Below are positions 19,741-29,446 of a stretch of DNA of 64,000 nt, piece after piece; position 1 is the first letter of the stretch; the number at the start of each line of letters is the position of its first letter. The DNA comes from Levilactobacillus tangyuanensis (lineage in GTDB: Bacteria; Bacillota; Bacilli; Lactobacillales; Lactobacillaceae): contig NZ_RHOA01000010.1 in NCBI RefSeq assembly GCF_003946545.1, forward strand, positions 20,494-84,493, given 5' to 3'. The translations under genes were made by a program, and so were the position numbers. The notes under the pieces are model-generated. The model did no database searches and was not told the origin of the DNA. It saw nothing but the letters and a program-made list of their open reading frames with translations.

Positions 19741-20568
19741 TTGTTGGATCAATTAAACCAAATAGCGCCTGATATCCAGACGCTGACCACACCGATTCCG
19801 GCGGACCAAGCCAACGCTGCATTCGGCTATACCAATGCCCTACTGGATTCGGTGGCGGAACTTGGTCAACCAATCCTACATTTCTGGACCATGACCCCCA
19901 CGCTGATCATGGGACTAAAAGACAAGCATCTCCCGCACCTAGCGGCGGCAGTCAGGGCGGTTCAAGCCCATGGTTACGACGTTGTTCTCAGAAATTCGGG
20001 TGGGCTCGCCGTCATTGCTGACAGCGGTGTCCTCAACGTCTCACTCTTTGCGCCACTAAGTGAGCCCATCAGTGTCAGCGCCGCCTACCAGCAAATGACG
20101 ACCTTGGTCGCGGCAGCCTGGCCCGAACTTAGCATCGATCACTACGAAATCAGTCGGTCATATTGTCCGGGCGACTATGATCTCAGTGTCGGCGGCCGTA
20201 AAATCGCCGGCATTGCGCAACGCCGCAGTACCAATGCGCTAGTCACCATGTTGTACCTGAGCGTCAGCGGTAATCAATCGCAGCGGGGTCTCATCGTGCG
20301 GGACTTTTACCAGGCTGGTTTGGGTGATGAACCCAATCAGTGGAGCTTCCCGGACGTGGACCCCGATACCATGACCACGACTGCCGACTTACTCGACCAG
20401 CCACTAACCCTGACAACCGCTCAGGATCGGTTCCGAACAGCCCTTGTGCAGGCTGGGACCCGAGTCGGTCGTGGAAAGATAACGGCCATGTTGAGCACAC
20501 CGGCCTTTCAGACGCGACTCGACCGGGCAACAGATCAAATGCGGCGTCGCCAACCAAAAATAAATTAA
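19741..20568 (+). CDS. Lipoate-protein ligase / octanoyltransferase family protein
   Basis: 275-aa cytoplasmic enzyme of the biotin/lipoate A/B ligase family that loads lipoyl or octanoyl groups on carrier proteins. The family signature RNSGGLAVIADSGVLN lies near residue 90. The catalytic/adenylate-binding Lys is in KIAGIAQRR near residue 155. It is closest in pattern to the YwfL/LipL type, but whether it ligates lipoate or moves it between proteins cannot be told. Start is a TTG behind AAGGGGG. It is first in a four-gene operon whose other members are an HD phosphohydrolase and two HAD phosphatases, with no lipoate-dependent enzyme nearby. Confidence 0.85.
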   Translation: MLDQLNQIAPDIQTLTTPIPADQANAAFGYTNALLDSVAELGQPILHFWTMTPTLIMGLKDKHLPHLAAAVRAVQAHGYDVVLRNSGGLAVIADSGVLNVSLFAPLSEPISVSAAYQQMTTLVAAAWPELSIDHYEISRSYCPGDYDLSVGGRKIAGIAQRRSTNALVTMLYLSVSGNQSQRGLIVRDFYQAGLGDEPNQWSFPDVDPDTMTTTADLLDQPLTLTTAQDRFRTALVQAGTRVGRGKITAMLSTPAFQTRLDRATDQMRRRQPKIN

Positions 20569-20589
20569 CTTTAGCAAGGAGGAATTAGT

Positions 20590-21957
20590 GTGTCCTATGC
20601 CCAAGCACGGTTACCCCGCGAGAAAGTCTTTCGGGATCCCGTTCATAACTATATTTATGTTCAACATCAAATTATTCTTGATCTGATTAATACCCGGGAA
20701 TTTCAACGACTACGCCGAATCAAGCAGCTGGGGACAGCCTCACTAATCTTTCATGGCGCGGAACACTCCCGTTTCACCCACTCCTTAGGGGTCTACGAGA
20801 TCACCCGCCAAATTTGTGACAATTTTCAACGAAACTATCCGACCAAGGAACCTGGCGATGGGGGTTGGGACGACAGTGAACGGCTGACCGCCCTATGTGC
20901 GGCACTGCTACACGACATCGGCCATGGCCCCTACTCTCACACCTTTGAACACATCTTCCACACCAATCATGAGGCCATTACCGTTGAGATTATTACCTCG
21001 CCCACAACCGAGGTGAATCAGGTCCTTCGCCGGGTAAGCCCAACCTTCCCCAGTGAAGTGGCCAGTGTTATTCAGAAGACCTATCCTAATCCACAAGTCG
21101 TCCAGATGATCTCCAGCCAAATTGATGCCGACCGCATGGACTATCTCTTGCGCGATGCCTACTTCACCGGAACCGAATACGGCACCTTCGACATCACGCG
21201 GATTCTTCGCGTGATGCGACCATACAAGGACGGGATTTGCTTCGCGATGAATGGGATGCATGCCGTGGAAGACTACATTGTGAGTCGCTTCCAAATGTAT
21301 CAACAGGTCTACTTTCATCCGGTCTCTCGTTCAATGGAGGTTATCTTGGACCACCTCTTGGGACGGGCCAACGAGCTCTACCAATCCGGTCAGAGCAATG
21401 AGAGTTTCATCCCCCATCTGCTGTTGCCCTTCTTTAACAATGAATTTGACCTCGAAGATTATCTCTACCTGGATGATGGCGTGTTAACCACCTACTTTAC
21501 GCACTGGCGGCAATCGCCCGATGATATTTTAGCCGACTTGGCTCATCGTTTCTTAGACCGCAAGCCGCTCAAGAGTGCCGTCTACAATGACGCCACCAAG
21601 TCGTTGCTTCCTCACCTGCGGGAAGCCGTTCGGTCCGTTGGCTTTGACACCGACTACTACACAGCCACTGACGACAGCTACGACCTGCCATACGATGACG
21701 CTTACGATCCGAAGATGACCTATCCTTTGACGCAAATTGAATTGCAGGAGCCCGATGGCAGCCTGCGGGAGCTTTCCACCGTTTCTGATCTGGTGAACGC
21801 GATTCGCGGGAAGTTCACCGGCGATCAACGTTTCTTCTTCCCAAAGGAAATGCTGAATCCGGGAGATGATGCCCCGGAACTCTTCCAACCCATTTACAAC
21901 GATTTCACAACTTATCTGCAAAATGACCAACTGATTCAACCACAGGGACGTGATTAG
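20590..21957 (+). CDS. HD-domain phosphohydrolase (YwfO/SAMHD1-like)
   Basis: 455-aa metal-dependent hydrolase. Metal ligands are visible as H in HSRFTHSLG, the HD pair in ALLHDIGHGPYSH and D in IDADRMDYLLRD, which is the layout of the dNTPase/SAMHD1 branch. Related Gram-positive proteins hydrolyse deoxynucleoside triphosphates. The start is a GTG seven bases after AGGAGG, 21 bp behind the ligase gene. Its stop codon TAG is directly followed by the ATG of the next gene, showing translational coupling. Confidence 0.88.
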   Translation: MSYAQARLPREKVFRDPVHNYIYVQHQIILDLINTREFQRLRRIKQLGTASLIFHGAEHSRFTHSLGVYEITRQICDNFQRNYPTKEPGDGGWDDSERLTALCAALLHDIGHGPYSHTFEHIFHTNHEAITVEIITSPTTEVNQVLRRVSPTFPSEVASVIQKTYPNPQVVQMISSQIDADRMDYLLRDAYFTGTEYGTFDITRILRVMRPYKDGICFAMNGMHAVEDYIVSRFQMYQQVYFHPVSRSMEVILDHLLGRANELYQSGQSNESFIPHLLLPFFNNEFDLEDYLYLDDGVLTTYFTHWRQSPDDILADLAHRFLDRKPLKSAVYNDATKSLLPHLREAVRSVGFDTDYYTATDDSYDLPYDDAYDPKMTYPLTQIELQEPDGSLRELSTVSDLVNAIRGKFTGDQRFFFPKEMLNPGDDAPELFQPIYNDFTTYLQNDQLIQPQGRD

Positions 21958-22779
21958 ATGACAATCAAACTCATTGCCATTGACATCGATGGCACCTTAT
22001 TGAATAATGACCATCGCATCACCCCAGGAACTAAGGCCACCATCCAGGCTGCCTTAGCCGCCAACATCAAGGTGGTCCTGTGTTCCGGAAGACCATTGAC
22101 TGGTGTGACGCCATTTCTTCACGAATTAGGGATTAGCGGACCCGACCAATACGCGATAACCTTCAACGGTTCCATGGCCCAAACGGTTACCGGCAATGTC
22201 TTGGTTCAACACGCTCTGTCCTATACGGATTACATTGACCTCGAGGCCTGGGCCCGTAAACAAGCGGTCCATTTTCAGGTGGAAACCCCCGAACGGCTCT
22301 ACACCGCCAACCCGGATATTAGCTGGGAAACGGTCGTTGAAAGTCATTTGGTGCACCTGCCCATTGCCATCCGAACGCTTGATGAAATGCCGACGGACCT
22401 CATCATGCCAACGGCCATGTTCATCGATGAAAAAGCCGTAATCGACCGTGTCATCACCGCGATCCCCCAAGACTTTCACGACCGTTTCTATGTGGTTCGA
22501 ACGTCGCCGAAATTCATCGAAGTCATGAATAAAAACGCTAGCAAGGGTAAGACACTCCACGAGTTGGCAACCCGCCTACAAGTAAATGCCGATGAAATCA
22601 TGGCGATTGGCGACCAGGGCAACGACCTCCCGATGATCCAGTATGCGGGGGTCGGCATCGCCATGGGTAACGCCAGCGATCCCGTCAAGGAAATAGCCGA
22701 CCACATTACCCTGCCCAACACCGAAGATGGTGTTGCCGCAGCAATCAACCGATACGCACTTAACTACTCAGAAGAATAA
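21958..22779 (+). CDS. HAD-superfamily sugar-phosphate phosphatase, Cof/YidA type (copy 1)
   Basis: 273-aa Cof-type HAD phosphatase. Motif [11 protein letters not shown] is at residues 8-17, motif II at CSGRPL (residue 41), motif III Lys in NKNASKGK and motif [11 protein letters not shown] near residue 220; a C2 cap lies between. These enzymes dephosphorylate sugar phosphates or nucleotides with low specificity. The start ATG abuts the stop of the HD gene. The next gene is a close paralogue. Confidence 0.92.
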   Translation: MTIKLIAIDIDGTLLNNDHRITPGTKATIQAALAANIKVVLCSGRPLTGVTPFLHELGISGPDQYAITFNGSMAQTVTGNVLVQHALSYTDYIDLEAWARKQAVHFQVETPERLYTANPDISWETVVESHLVHLPIAIRTLDEMPTDLIMPTAMFIDEKAVIDRVITAIPQDFHDRFYVVRTSPKFIEVMNKNASKGKTLHELATRLQVNADEIMAIGDQGNDLPMIQYAGVGIAMGNASDPVKEIADHITLPNTEDGVAAAINRYALNYSEE

Positions 22780-22794
22780 AGGAGACTCCTCTAC

Positions 22795-23604
22795 ATGACG
22801 ATTAAAGTAATCGCAATCGATATTGATGGCACCTTAGTTAACGATCAAAAGCAAGTCACGCAAACCACCATCGACACCATTCAGGCCGCCCGCGACCGTG
22901 GCATCAAAGTGGTTCTCTGCAGTGGCCGACCACTCTCTGGCGTCAAGCCCTACCTCGACAAATTGGGCATCGATGGGGATGACGAATACGCGATTACCTT
23001 TAACGGATCCGTTGCCCAAACCATCAGTGGCAAGGTCATGACTAACCACTCCCTGTCATACGATGACTTCATTGACCTCGAAGCCCTATCCCGGAAGCTT
23101 CAAGTGCATTTCCAAATTGAGACACCCGATCATATCTACACCCCCAATAAAAATATCAGTGCCTACACCATTGCCGAAAGCTACATGGTTCGCATGTTGA
23201 TTCGTTACCGGAACGCCGCCGAAACCAGCCGCGACCTGACCATCTCTAAGGCCATGTTTGTTGACGAGCCTAAGATTATCAGCCGGATCAAGCCGCTGAT
23301 TCCAGCCGAATTCCATGACCGCTTCTACGTCATTCAGAGTGAACCCTTCTTCATCGAAATCATGAACAAGAATGCCAGCAAGGGCAATGCCCTCAGTGAA
23401 CTGGTTGCCGATCTCGGTTTCAAGTCCGACGAAGTCATGACTCTTGGTGACCAAGGGAATGACCTGACCATGATCCAATACGCCGGCCTTGGCGTTGCCA
23501 TGGGTAATGCCATTCCTGAAGTCAAGGAAGCCGCAAGCGCCGTGACCTTGACGAACAACGAAGACGGTGTCGCCGCTGCGATCAAGAAATACGCACTGGC
23601 TTAA
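22795..23604 (+). CDS. HAD-superfamily sugar-phosphate phosphatase, Cof/YidA type (copy 2)
   Basis: 269-aa tandem paralogue of the preceding gene, with all four HAD motifs ([34 protein letters not shown]). The cap region differs most ([17 protein letters not shown] against the first copy), suggesting different substrate preference. AAAGGAG precedes the ATG; the gap to copy 1 is 15 bp. It is the last gene of the operon; its 3' untranslated region contains structured repeat copy A before the terminator. Confidence 0.92.
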   Translation: MTIKVIAIDIDGTLVNDQKQVTQTTIDTIQAARDRGIKVVLCSGRPLSGVKPYLDKLGIDGDDEYAITFNGSVAQTISGKVMTNHSLSYDDFIDLEALSRKLQVHFQIETPDHIYTPNKNISAYTIAESYMVRMLIRYRNAAETSRDLTISKAMFVDEPKIISRIKPLIPAEFHDRFYVIQSEPFFIEIMNKNASKGNALSELVADLGFKSDEVMTLGDQGNDLTMIQYAGLGVAMGNAIPEVKEAASAVTLTNNEDGVAAAIKKYALA

Positions 23605-23627
23605 ATTCAAGACCAGGTTCAAGAGAA

Positions 23628-23812
23628 GGCCGCTCGCCGGCGGCCGGGGATGGCAGTCCGCCGTGGGGTCGCTCCAGCCAAAGTGCGGGCTGCCACTCGA
23701 CTTGAAGCCGCGAATAAACCTCGCGTCTCCAAGCTCGACCCATGCTGTAAACTGGTAAATCATCAGTTAACACCATCGTCACAGCTACCCGCCATCCCCA
23801 ACCGCCTCCGGC
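23628..23812 (+). ncRNA. Structured RNA-like repeat, copy A
   Basis: 185-nt element in the 3' untranslated region of the HAD operon. Helices: 5' hairpin GGCCGC/GCGGCC (23628-23645), closing stem GGGGATGGC (23646-23654) with GCCATCCCC (23791-23799), AGCC/GGCT hairpin whose loop AAGTGCG can pair with the following CGACTT, CGCG/CGCG hairpin, and TGTAAACTG/CAGTTAACA hairpin. The core GCCAAAG, GCTGTAA and CACAG segments match copies B and C. Helix sequences differ from the other copies but pairing is kept. Not a protein gene: no ribosome site or consistent frame. Confidence 0.75.
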
Positions 23813-23846
23813 TACATGGAAGCATCAATTAAACTTAGGCCAAATT

Positions 23847-23878
23847 GGTCCACCGTTTTTTTATCGGTGGGCCTTTTT
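23847..23878 (+). terminator. Terminator of the lipoate ligase-HD-HAD operon
   Basis: GGTCCACCG (23847-23855) pairs with CGGTGGGCC (23865-23873), then TTTTTGTTG. It would also define the 3' end of a copy A RNA. From here to 24000 nothing is seen apart from a small TCTCGT-GA-ACGAGA palindrome near 23883. Confidence 0.85.
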
Positions 23879-24002
23879 GTTGTTCTCGTGAACGAGATTC
23901 CCGACAACCTCATTGATTTCTGACAGGTCATAGTTCAAATGGACTTGTCATCGCACGCCACATCACATGGTCAGTTCTCACCCATCACCGTGGCAACAGC
24001 AA

Positions 24003-24033
24003 CAAAAAACCGCCGATCAATCATGATCGACGG
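24003..24033 (-). terminator. Terminator of the DUF3899 gene
   Basis: CCGTCGATCA pairs with TGATCGGCGG and is followed by TTTTTTG on the minus strand. Confidence 0.8.
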
Positions 24034-24055
24034 CCCTTTAACATTTAGTCTGTTT

Positions 24056-24412
24056 TTATAAGACGGTAAAGATGATTCCCAGGACCATGTAACAGGCACC
24101 GGAAACCAGGCCATAGCGGGCCGGAGCGTTAACCGTGATCGGGGCGTTCTTCACGCTTGCGACGTGACGGACCCCAACCTTTTCGCCTGGTAATGGCGCC
24201 GGGTCTTCACCTTTGCGTCGGCGATGCCGCCAGCCCGTAAAGAGATGCCCCTTCAATAAGACACAGATAGCCCCAAAGACTAACAATGCCAACCCGAACA
24301 TAAACAGGAGATTGCCAATCACCATTAACGGCTGGTTCAGGATCTTCATGACCAATGCGACCAACAGGCCGCCCGCAACCGTTCCCGTTGCCCAACGTTG
24401 CCACTTATTCAT
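24056..24412 (-). CDS. DUF3899-type small membrane protein
   Basis: 118-aa integral membrane protein of unknown function. Three hydrophobic segments are seen: ATGTVAGGLLVALVM (residues 8-22), VIGNLLFMFGLALLVFGAICVLL (31-53) and YGLVSGACYMVLGIIFTVL at the C-terminus. A cytoplasmic basic stretch (RHRRRKGEDPAPLPGEKVG) lies between the second and third. This resembles the DUF3899 family of lactobacilli and enterococci. TGAGGAG precedes the ATG. It lies just downstream of prs, which has its own terminator. Confidence 0.75.
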   Translation of the reverse strand: MNKWQRWATGTVAGGLLVALVMKILNQPLMVIGNLLFMFGLALLVFGAICVLLKGHLFTGWRHRRRKGEDPAPLPGEKVGVRHVASVKNAPITVNAPARYGLVSGACYMVLGIIFTVL

Positions 24413-24433
24413 TCAACCGCTCCTCACTTTAAC

Positions 24434-24474
24434 AAAAAAGCCCAAGCCAACGCCCAGCGCCGCTCAAGCCTTTA
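24434..24474 (-). terminator. Terminator of prs
   Basis: AAGGCTTGAGC pairs with GCTTGGGCTTT (several G-U), followed by T-residues on the minus strand. Confidence 0.6.
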
Positions 24475-24479
24475 AGATC

Positions 24480-25460
24480 TTACTGTTCTTGACTCCGAAA
24501 ACGATTCTTAAACAAAGGACTCACTGGACGGTTTTCGTTAATCCGCTTGATGGCTTGGCCAATCAGTGGACCGACAGAAATCTGTTCAATCTTATCGATT
24601 TGTTTTTCTGGCGTTAACTGAATAGAGTCGGTAATCACTAACTTTTTAATTGGTGAATCTTGAATCCGGTCGATAGCAGGACCAGACAGGACAGGGTGAG
24701 TACAACTGGCGTAAACCTCCGTTGCTCCCGCATCCATCAAAGCCTTCGATCCCAGGGTAATCGTTCCGGCCGTATCAATCATGTCATCAATCATGATACA
24801 ACGCTTGCCCTTAACGTCACCGATGATGTTCATCACCTTGGCCACGTTAGCCTTGGGCCGCCGCTTGTCAATGATGGCAATTGGGGCCTTTAAGAATTCG
24901 GCTAATGCTCGTGCCCGCGTCACCCCACCATGGTCGGGTGAAACAACAACGGCATCCTTAGCCAAACCATTACGTAAGAAGTAGTCCGCCAACAATGGCG
25001 CACCCATCAAATGGTCGACAGGAACATCGAAGAACCCTTGAATCTGGGCAGCATGGAGGTCCAGTGCCAAGACCCGAGTCACCCCGGCCGTCTGTAACAT
25101 ATTTGCTACAAGCTTGGCCGTGATTGGTTCCCGAGAACGTGCCTTACGGTCTTGTCGAGCGTAGCCGTAGTAAGGAATGACCACGTTAATGGTCGCAGCA
25201 CTTGCCCGCCGCAACGCATCGATCATGATTAACAATTCCATCAAGTTGTCGTTTACTGGCGCCGAGGTCGATTGAATCACGTAGACGTGACAACCCCGAA
25301 TGCTTTGTTCAATGTTAATCCGAATTTCACCGTCACTAAAACGGTCCACCGAAGTTTTACCCAATTCAACCCCAACTTCGTCGGCAATCTTTTGAGCCAA
25401 CGGTTTGTTAGAGTTCAACGCAAAGATCTTCAATTTAGGGTCAAAATATTGCGTAGCCAT
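24480..25460 (-). CDS. prs: Ribose-phosphate pyrophosphokinase (PRPP synthetase)
   Basis: Forms PRPP from ribose 5-phosphate and ATP for purine, pyrimidine, NAD, His and Trp synthesis. The 326-aa sequence carries the N-terminal [14 protein letters not shown], the [12 protein letters not shown] catalytic flexible region, the [13 protein letters not shown] segment and the PRPP loop [12 protein letters not shown]. The ATG at 25460 has GGAGG five bases ahead. It follows glmU in the purR-glmU-prs order known from Bacillus and lactobacilli, and has its own promoter in the 80-bp gap. Confidence 0.97.
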   Translation of the reverse strand: MATQYFDPKLKIFALNSNKPLAQKIADEVGVELGKTSVDRFSDGEIRINIEQSIRGCHVYVIQSTSAPVNDNLMELLIMIDALRRASAATINVVIPYYGYARQDRKARSREPITAKLVANMLQTAGVTRVLALDLHAAQIQGFFDVPVDHLMGAPLLADYFLRNGLAKDAVVVSPDHGGVTRARALAEFLKAPIAIIDKRRPKANVAKVMNIIGDVKGKRCIMIDDMIDTAGTITLGSKALMDAGATEVYASCTHPVLSGPAIDRIQDSPIKKLVITDSIQLTPEKQIDKIEQISVGPLIGQAIKRINENRPVSPLFKNRFRSQEQ

Positions 25461-25504
25461 AATTTCCTCCAATAGCAACTAAGCTGCCAGAATTTACTAT
25501 AACA

Positions 25505-25533
25505 ATTTTATGCTATCGAGTCGTGAAACACAA
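25505..25533 (-). promoter_or_regulatory. prs promoter
   Basis: Minus strand: -35 TTGTGT (25528-25533), 17-bp spacer, -10 TAAAAT (25505-25510). Confidence 0.6.
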
Positions 25534-25543
25534 GACCTACAAC

Positions 25544-26923
25544 CTAGTCTTCGCCCCGATATGGTAGTTTTTGGTAATAATTAGGCTTATTCGTTTGCCG
25601 TTGACGGGCAATGGCCATGTCGTATTGGTTAACCTGATCCGTAATCGTTGAACCGGCAGCGATGAAGCTGTGGTCAGCAACGTCCAATGGTGCCACCAGA
25701 TTTGAGTTAGATCCGATGAAGGCATCATCGCCAACCACCGTCTCATGCTTGTGTTTGCCGTCGTAATTAACGAAGACCACGCCACAACCAACGTTGATGT
25801 TCTTACCCAACGTGGCATTCCCAACGTAGGTCAAGTGACCGACCTTGGTGCCCTCGCCAATCGTGGCCTTCTTAACCTCCACAAAGTTCCCCAGGTGGAC
25901 GCCGGCCCCAATGTGGGACTCTGGCCGTAAGTGACTGTCAGGACCAATGTTGCTCCCGCTAGCCATATCAGAATCTTCCAGCAACGAAGACGTTACCGTG
26001 ACGTGGTCGGCCAACTGGGCATTCCGCAATTCAGAATGAGCACCAATGTAGCAATCCTCACCGATTACCGTGTCACCCTTCAGCAAGACGCCGGGTTCAA
26101 TAATGGTGTCGGCACCAATCTTAACGCCGGCATCAATATAGGTCGTCGCGGGATCGATTAACGTCACCCCATCACGCATGTGAGCCTCGTTAATCCGCTT
26201 CCGCATAATCTTCGTTGCTGCTGACAAGGCCACGCGATCATTAACCCCCATGGATTCATTGAAGTCATCCATTTGGTAGGCCGCCACGATGTCACCCTTG
26301 TGCTTCAAAATTTCAATGACATCGGTCAGGTAGTATTCCCCTTGAGCGTTATCGTTGGAGGTTTCGTGCAGGGCAGCAAACAACTTTTGATTATCGAAGA
26401 CGTAGACACCCGTATTAATTTCGTGGAATTCCTGTTCTTCTGAACTGGCATCCTTTTGTTCCACAATCTTTTCGACGATGCCGATGTTATTGCGGACAAT
26501 CCGGCCATAGCCAGTTGGGTCTGGGGCAACGGAAGTCAAAATGGTTGCGGCCGCGTGCTTAGCTTCATGATAGGCAAACAGATCGTCGAAGGTTTCCGCC
26601 CGGAAGAGTGGCGTATCGCCACTAACGATTAAGGTCGTTCCTTCTTCATTCTTCAGCATCGGTTCCGTCTGAAGAACCGCATGGCCGGTCCCTAATTGCT
26701 TGGCCTGTAAGGCGTATTGTGTCCGGTCACCTAAGGTTGCCTTGACATCTTCAGCGCCATAACCGACAACCGTCACAATTTGGTCCATCTTGGTTTGTTC
26801 AACCTGGGTCAACACGTGGTCAACCATGGCCTTACCACACACTTGATGTAAGACCTTGTACAACTTCGACTTCATCCGGGTGCCCTTACCGGCAGCCAGG
26901 ATAATGGTATTTCTCGTACTCAT
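25544..26923 (-). CDS. glmU: Bifunctional UDP-GlcNAc pyrophosphorylase / glucosamine-1-phosphate acetyltransferase
   Basis: Makes UDP-GlcNAc, precursor of peptidoglycan and wall polymers. The N-terminal uridyltransferase domain (residues 1-230) has [11 protein letters not shown] and VSGDTPL. The C-terminal left-handed beta-helix (about 250-455) consists of hexapeptide repeats ([24 protein letters not shown]) with the acetyl-CoA site and catalytic His in HKHETVVGD. Length 459 aa is standard. It lies 19 bp after purR, so the two are co-transcribed. Confidence 0.97.
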   Translation of the reverse strand: MSTRNTIILAAGKGTRMKSKLYKVLHQVCGKAMVDHVLTQVEQTKMDQIVTVVGYGAEDVKATLGDRTQYALQAKQLGTGHAVLQTEPMLKNEEGTTLIVSGDTPLFRAETFDDLFAYHEAKHAAATILTSVAPDPTGYGRIVRNNIGIVEKIVEQKDASSEEQEFHEINTGVYVFDNQKLFAALHETSNDNAQGEYYLTDVIEILKHKGDIVAAYQMDDFNESMGVNDRVALSAATKIMRKRINEAHMRDGVTLIDPATTYIDAGVKIGADTIIEPGVLLKGDTVIGEDCYIGAHSELRNAQLADHVTVTSSLLEDSDMASGSNIGPDSHLRPESHIGAGVHLGNFVEVKKATIGEGTKVGHLTYVGNATLGKNINVGCGVVFVNYDGKHKHETVVGDDAFIGSNSNLVAPLDVADHSFIAAGSTITDQVNQYDMAIARQRQTNKPNYYQKLPYRGED

Positions 26924-26942
26924 TCGAAAAATCTCCTAGTTT

Positions 26943-27776
26943 TTAATTATTGTCAGTATTAAAAATCTGCGTCAGGTAATTCCCTGGTGTCACACGAATC
27001 TTCTCGTCTTGGGTGTGAATCTGCAAGAGCGAGGTGTACTTGCTAACGGTCCGTTGGCCTTCGAAGTCGCCTTCGGCAAAGACCGCCACACCAGCTAATT
27101 GAGAATCGAATTCATCGACCAATGAACGAAGGCCCCCAACGGTGCCCCCGCCCTTCATGTAATCATCGACAATCAGGACTTTGGAACCCGGCTTAACGCT
27201 TCGCTTGGATAGGGCCATGCGTTCGATTCGTTTGCTGGAACCGGACACATAATTCACGCTGACCGTGGAGCCTTCCGTAATCTGTGAATCATGACGAACG
27301 ATGACGAACGGAACGTTGAGGTAGCTAGCCACACTCTGCGCCAAAGGAATGCCCTTGGTGGCCACCGTCACCACGACGTCAACCGACTGATTCAGATACT
27401 GAGTTGCCAGAATTCGACCAATTTGCCGTAATGCCGATGGCCGACCCAAGATATCCGACATGTAGACGTAGCCACCCGGCAGGTACCGGTCAGCATCGGA
27501 TAACTCCGTAATCATCTCATCAACAAAGTGTTGAGCATCTTCCCGTAAGATATAAGGGATGAACCGGGCACCACCAGCGGCACCGGGAACGGTCTCTAAC
27601 AATCCTGTTCCGCGGGCCTGGAAGGTTCGCTTCAGGATTGTTAAATCTTCACTGATTGAGGACTTGGCAGACTCATAACGAGTTGCAAAAAAGGTCAATG
27701 AAACTAATTGGTGCGGTCTTTCCAATAAATAACGGGTCATGTCGACCAATCGGTCACTTCTTCTGACTTTCAACAT
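26943..27776 (-). CDS. purR: Purine operon repressor PurR
   Basis: Gram-positive PurR: a winged helix (residues 1-70, KVRRSDRLVDMTRYLLERPHQLVSL) fused to a PRPP-binding phosphoribosyltransferase-like domain (VLIVDDYMKGGGTVGGL near residue 205). PRPP releases it from PurBoxes, coupling purine synthesis to demand. Start: ATG at 27776 five bases behind GAGG, with the adjoining TTG codon as an alternative; the long open frame upstream has no ribosome site. A PurBox-like sequence lies in its own promoter. It is followed by glmU. Confidence 0.95.
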   Translation of the reverse strand: MLKVRRSDRLVDMTRYLLERPHQLVSLTFFATRYESAKSSISEDLTILKRTFQARGTGLLETVPGAAGGARFIPYILREDAQHFVDEMITELSDADRYLPGGYVYMSDILGRPSALRQIGRILATQYLNQSVDVVVTVATKGIPLAQSVASYLNVPFVIVRHDSQITEGSTVSVNYVSGSSKRIERMALSKRSVKPGSKVLIVDDYMKGGGTVGGLRSLVDEFDSQLAGVAVFAEGDFEGQRTVSKYTSLLQIHTQDEKIRVTPGNYLTQIFNTDNN

Positions 27777-27828
27777 CTTCACCTCAAACGTTTTCTTTAG
27801 AGTTAATTGTAAGGTCAATTTTAGCATA

Positions 27829-27841
27829 AATGTTCGGGTTT
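27829..27841 (-). promoter_or_regulatory. PurBox overlapping the purR promoter
   Basis: Minus strand AAACCCGAACATT fits the PurBox consensus (AWWWCCGAACWWT). It sits immediately upstream of an extended -10 element (TGC-TAAAAT, 27818-27823). A second, well-matching inverted box is not seen. This suggests autoregulation of purR-glmU. Confidence 0.65.
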
Positions 27842-27957
27842 ATCGTTATATTTTCGTGAGAAAAAGGAAAAATGGCGGAAATTTAAGAAATGAAAGCGAA
27901 AGAAAAAAAGTTGACCATCGCCAGCGCCTCGTAATTTCCAATTATTTTCAAATACGC

Positions 27958-28755
27958 CTATTCGGCCGTTTGTAATTTTTGCCAACCCAACGCCGCGAAG
28001 TAAAACAGCGCCTCGATGGCGGCAATAAAGAACGACACGGGATAGTTCGTGACATAGCTCAAAACCAGACCAAGCCAAACCCCAATCAAGGCCAAGCCAA
28101 CCGCTAGGATCATCATGCCACCCACCGTATGGGCAAAGTACTTCGCCGTTGCCGCCGGCAGCGTCAGAAGAATAAAGATCAACAGTGACCCGACAATCTG
28201 GGCCGCCACACTCACGCTCAATGCCAGCAGGACCAGGAAAATAATCGACAGGCTGTTGGTCCACAGCCCCTTGACCCGGGCCCCGGTGTGGTCAAACGAA
28301 TCGAATTTCAAAAACCGATAAATCACAAAGATCACGATGAGCACCAGCAGGGACAACCACAGCATCTGTCGCACATCGGCCGCGCTAATCCCAATGACGC
28401 TCCCAAACAAGATACTGGTGGCGTAACTGGCATTCTTATTGGCCAACGATAGGAATAAAATCCCTAGGCCAATGAAGAGCGCCGAGATAGCACTCGTAGC
28501 GGCCTCACGTCGTTCACTACGGGCACTCAATTGGCCCACAATGACGGAACTCACAACCGTGAACAACAGCATCCCATTCAGGGGGGCCCAACCGGCAAAA
28601 ATCCCGAAGGCCGCCCCCGAAAAGCCAATTTCGGAAAGGGTATGCGTTAGAAACGACATGTTACGAGCGATCACAAAGACCCCCATGATGCCACAAATAA
28701 TGGCGATGATGGTGCCGGCCGCGAAGGCGTTGCGCATAAATTCATAACTAAACAT
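27958..28755 (-). CDS. znuB: Zinc ABC transporter permease (ZnuB/AdcB family)
   Basis: 265-aa integral membrane component of a class-9 metal importer. About eight hydrophobic helices can be counted, starting AAGTIIAIICGIMGVFVIA. The conserved ALSEIGFSGAAFG-type motif (here HTLSEIGFSGAAFGIF, near residue 40) and SVAAQIVGSLLIFILLTLPAATA mark the ABC-3 family. It overlaps the ATPase gene by 8 bp and ends the importer operon. Zinc rather than manganese is favoured because the operon carries a Zur-type operator. Confidence 0.9.
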   Translation of the reverse strand: MFSYEFMRNAFAAGTIIAIICGIMGVFVIARNMSFLTHTLSEIGFSGAAFGIFAGWAPLNGMLLFTVVSSVIVGQLSARSERREAATSAISALFIGLGILFLSLANKNASYATSILFGSVIGISAADVRQMLWLSLLVLIVIFVIYRFLKFDSFDHTGARVKGLWTNSLSIIFLVLLALSVSVAAQIVGSLLIFILLTLPAATAKYFAHTVGGMMILAVGLALIGVWLGLVLSYVTNYPVSFFIAAIEALFYFAALGWQKLQTAE

Positions 28756-29446
28756 TTTCGCCCTCCCAAACCTTGTTCTGTGTCAGGCCAGCAATGGGAC
28801 CCTGTTCAGCACCACGAGGCGTTAACATCAAGTATTCCGTACTGTACTTCCGTGCCATGGGAATATCATGCGTGACGAAGAGGACGGTCAGATCGAGTCG
28901 TTGATTCAACTCCTGGACCAGGTCGAGCAGGTCCGTCTTAGTCACCGGGTCCAGACTCGCCGTCGATTCATCCAGGATTAACAGATTCGGGGCCTCAACC
29001 AAGGCTTGCGCCAAGTAGGCCTTCTGCCGTTCCCCACCGGATGCCTGGCCAATCGGCCGTTTAGCAATGTCCGCCAAGCCGGTTTCCTTTAAGATCTCCC
29101 GGACCGCTTGATGCTCAGTCCGTGATAACCAGGGCCACTTCCAACCGGTCAGGTTTAACCCGACAAAATCCTCGATGGTCAAGGGATAGTCGGCATCGAT
29201 GTTGCGAAACTGGGGAACATACCCTATCTTGACGTGATTGGCGTCCGGCAGATAGGTCACCCGTCCATGGGTGGGCCGCAACTGATGCAGGATCGTTCGC
29301 ATCAGCGTCGTTTTCCCTACCCCATTTTTCCCGACGATACTGAGAAAGTCGCCATGATTAATGGTGAGATTAAGGTCCTTAAAGACCGGGTGGTTCGGAA
29401 AGGTCACGCCGAGATTATCTAATTTTAAAATTGGTGCTGTCGTCAT
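28748..29446 (-). CDS. znuC: Zinc ABC transporter ATP-binding protein (ZnuC/AdcC family)
   Basis: 232-aa ATPase powering metal uptake. Walker A GKNGVGKTT, signature QASGGERQKAYLAQAL and Walker B LLILDEST are present, with the H-loop THD. The ATG at 29446 has AGGAGG 10 bases ahead and overlaps the stop of the binding-protein gene in an ATGA (4-bp) junction, indicating translational coupling. The C-terminus overlaps the permease start. Confidence 0.93.
   Translation of the reverse strand: MTTAPILKLDNLGVTFPNHPVFKDLNLTINHGDFLSIVGKNGVGKTTLMRTILHQLRPTHGRVTYLPDANHVKIGYVPQFRNIDADYPLTIEDFVGLNLTGWKWPWLSRTEHQAVREILKETGLADIAKRPIGQASGGERQKAYLAQALVEAPNLLILDESTASLDPVTKTDLLDLVQELNQRLDLTVLFVTHDIPMARKYSTEYLMLTPRGAEQGPIAGLTQNKVWEGENV

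Noticed and set aside
23567..23832. Overlapping open frames of 60-85 codons on both strands over repeat copy A
   Set aside because: They coincide with helices of the structured element and show no translation signals.
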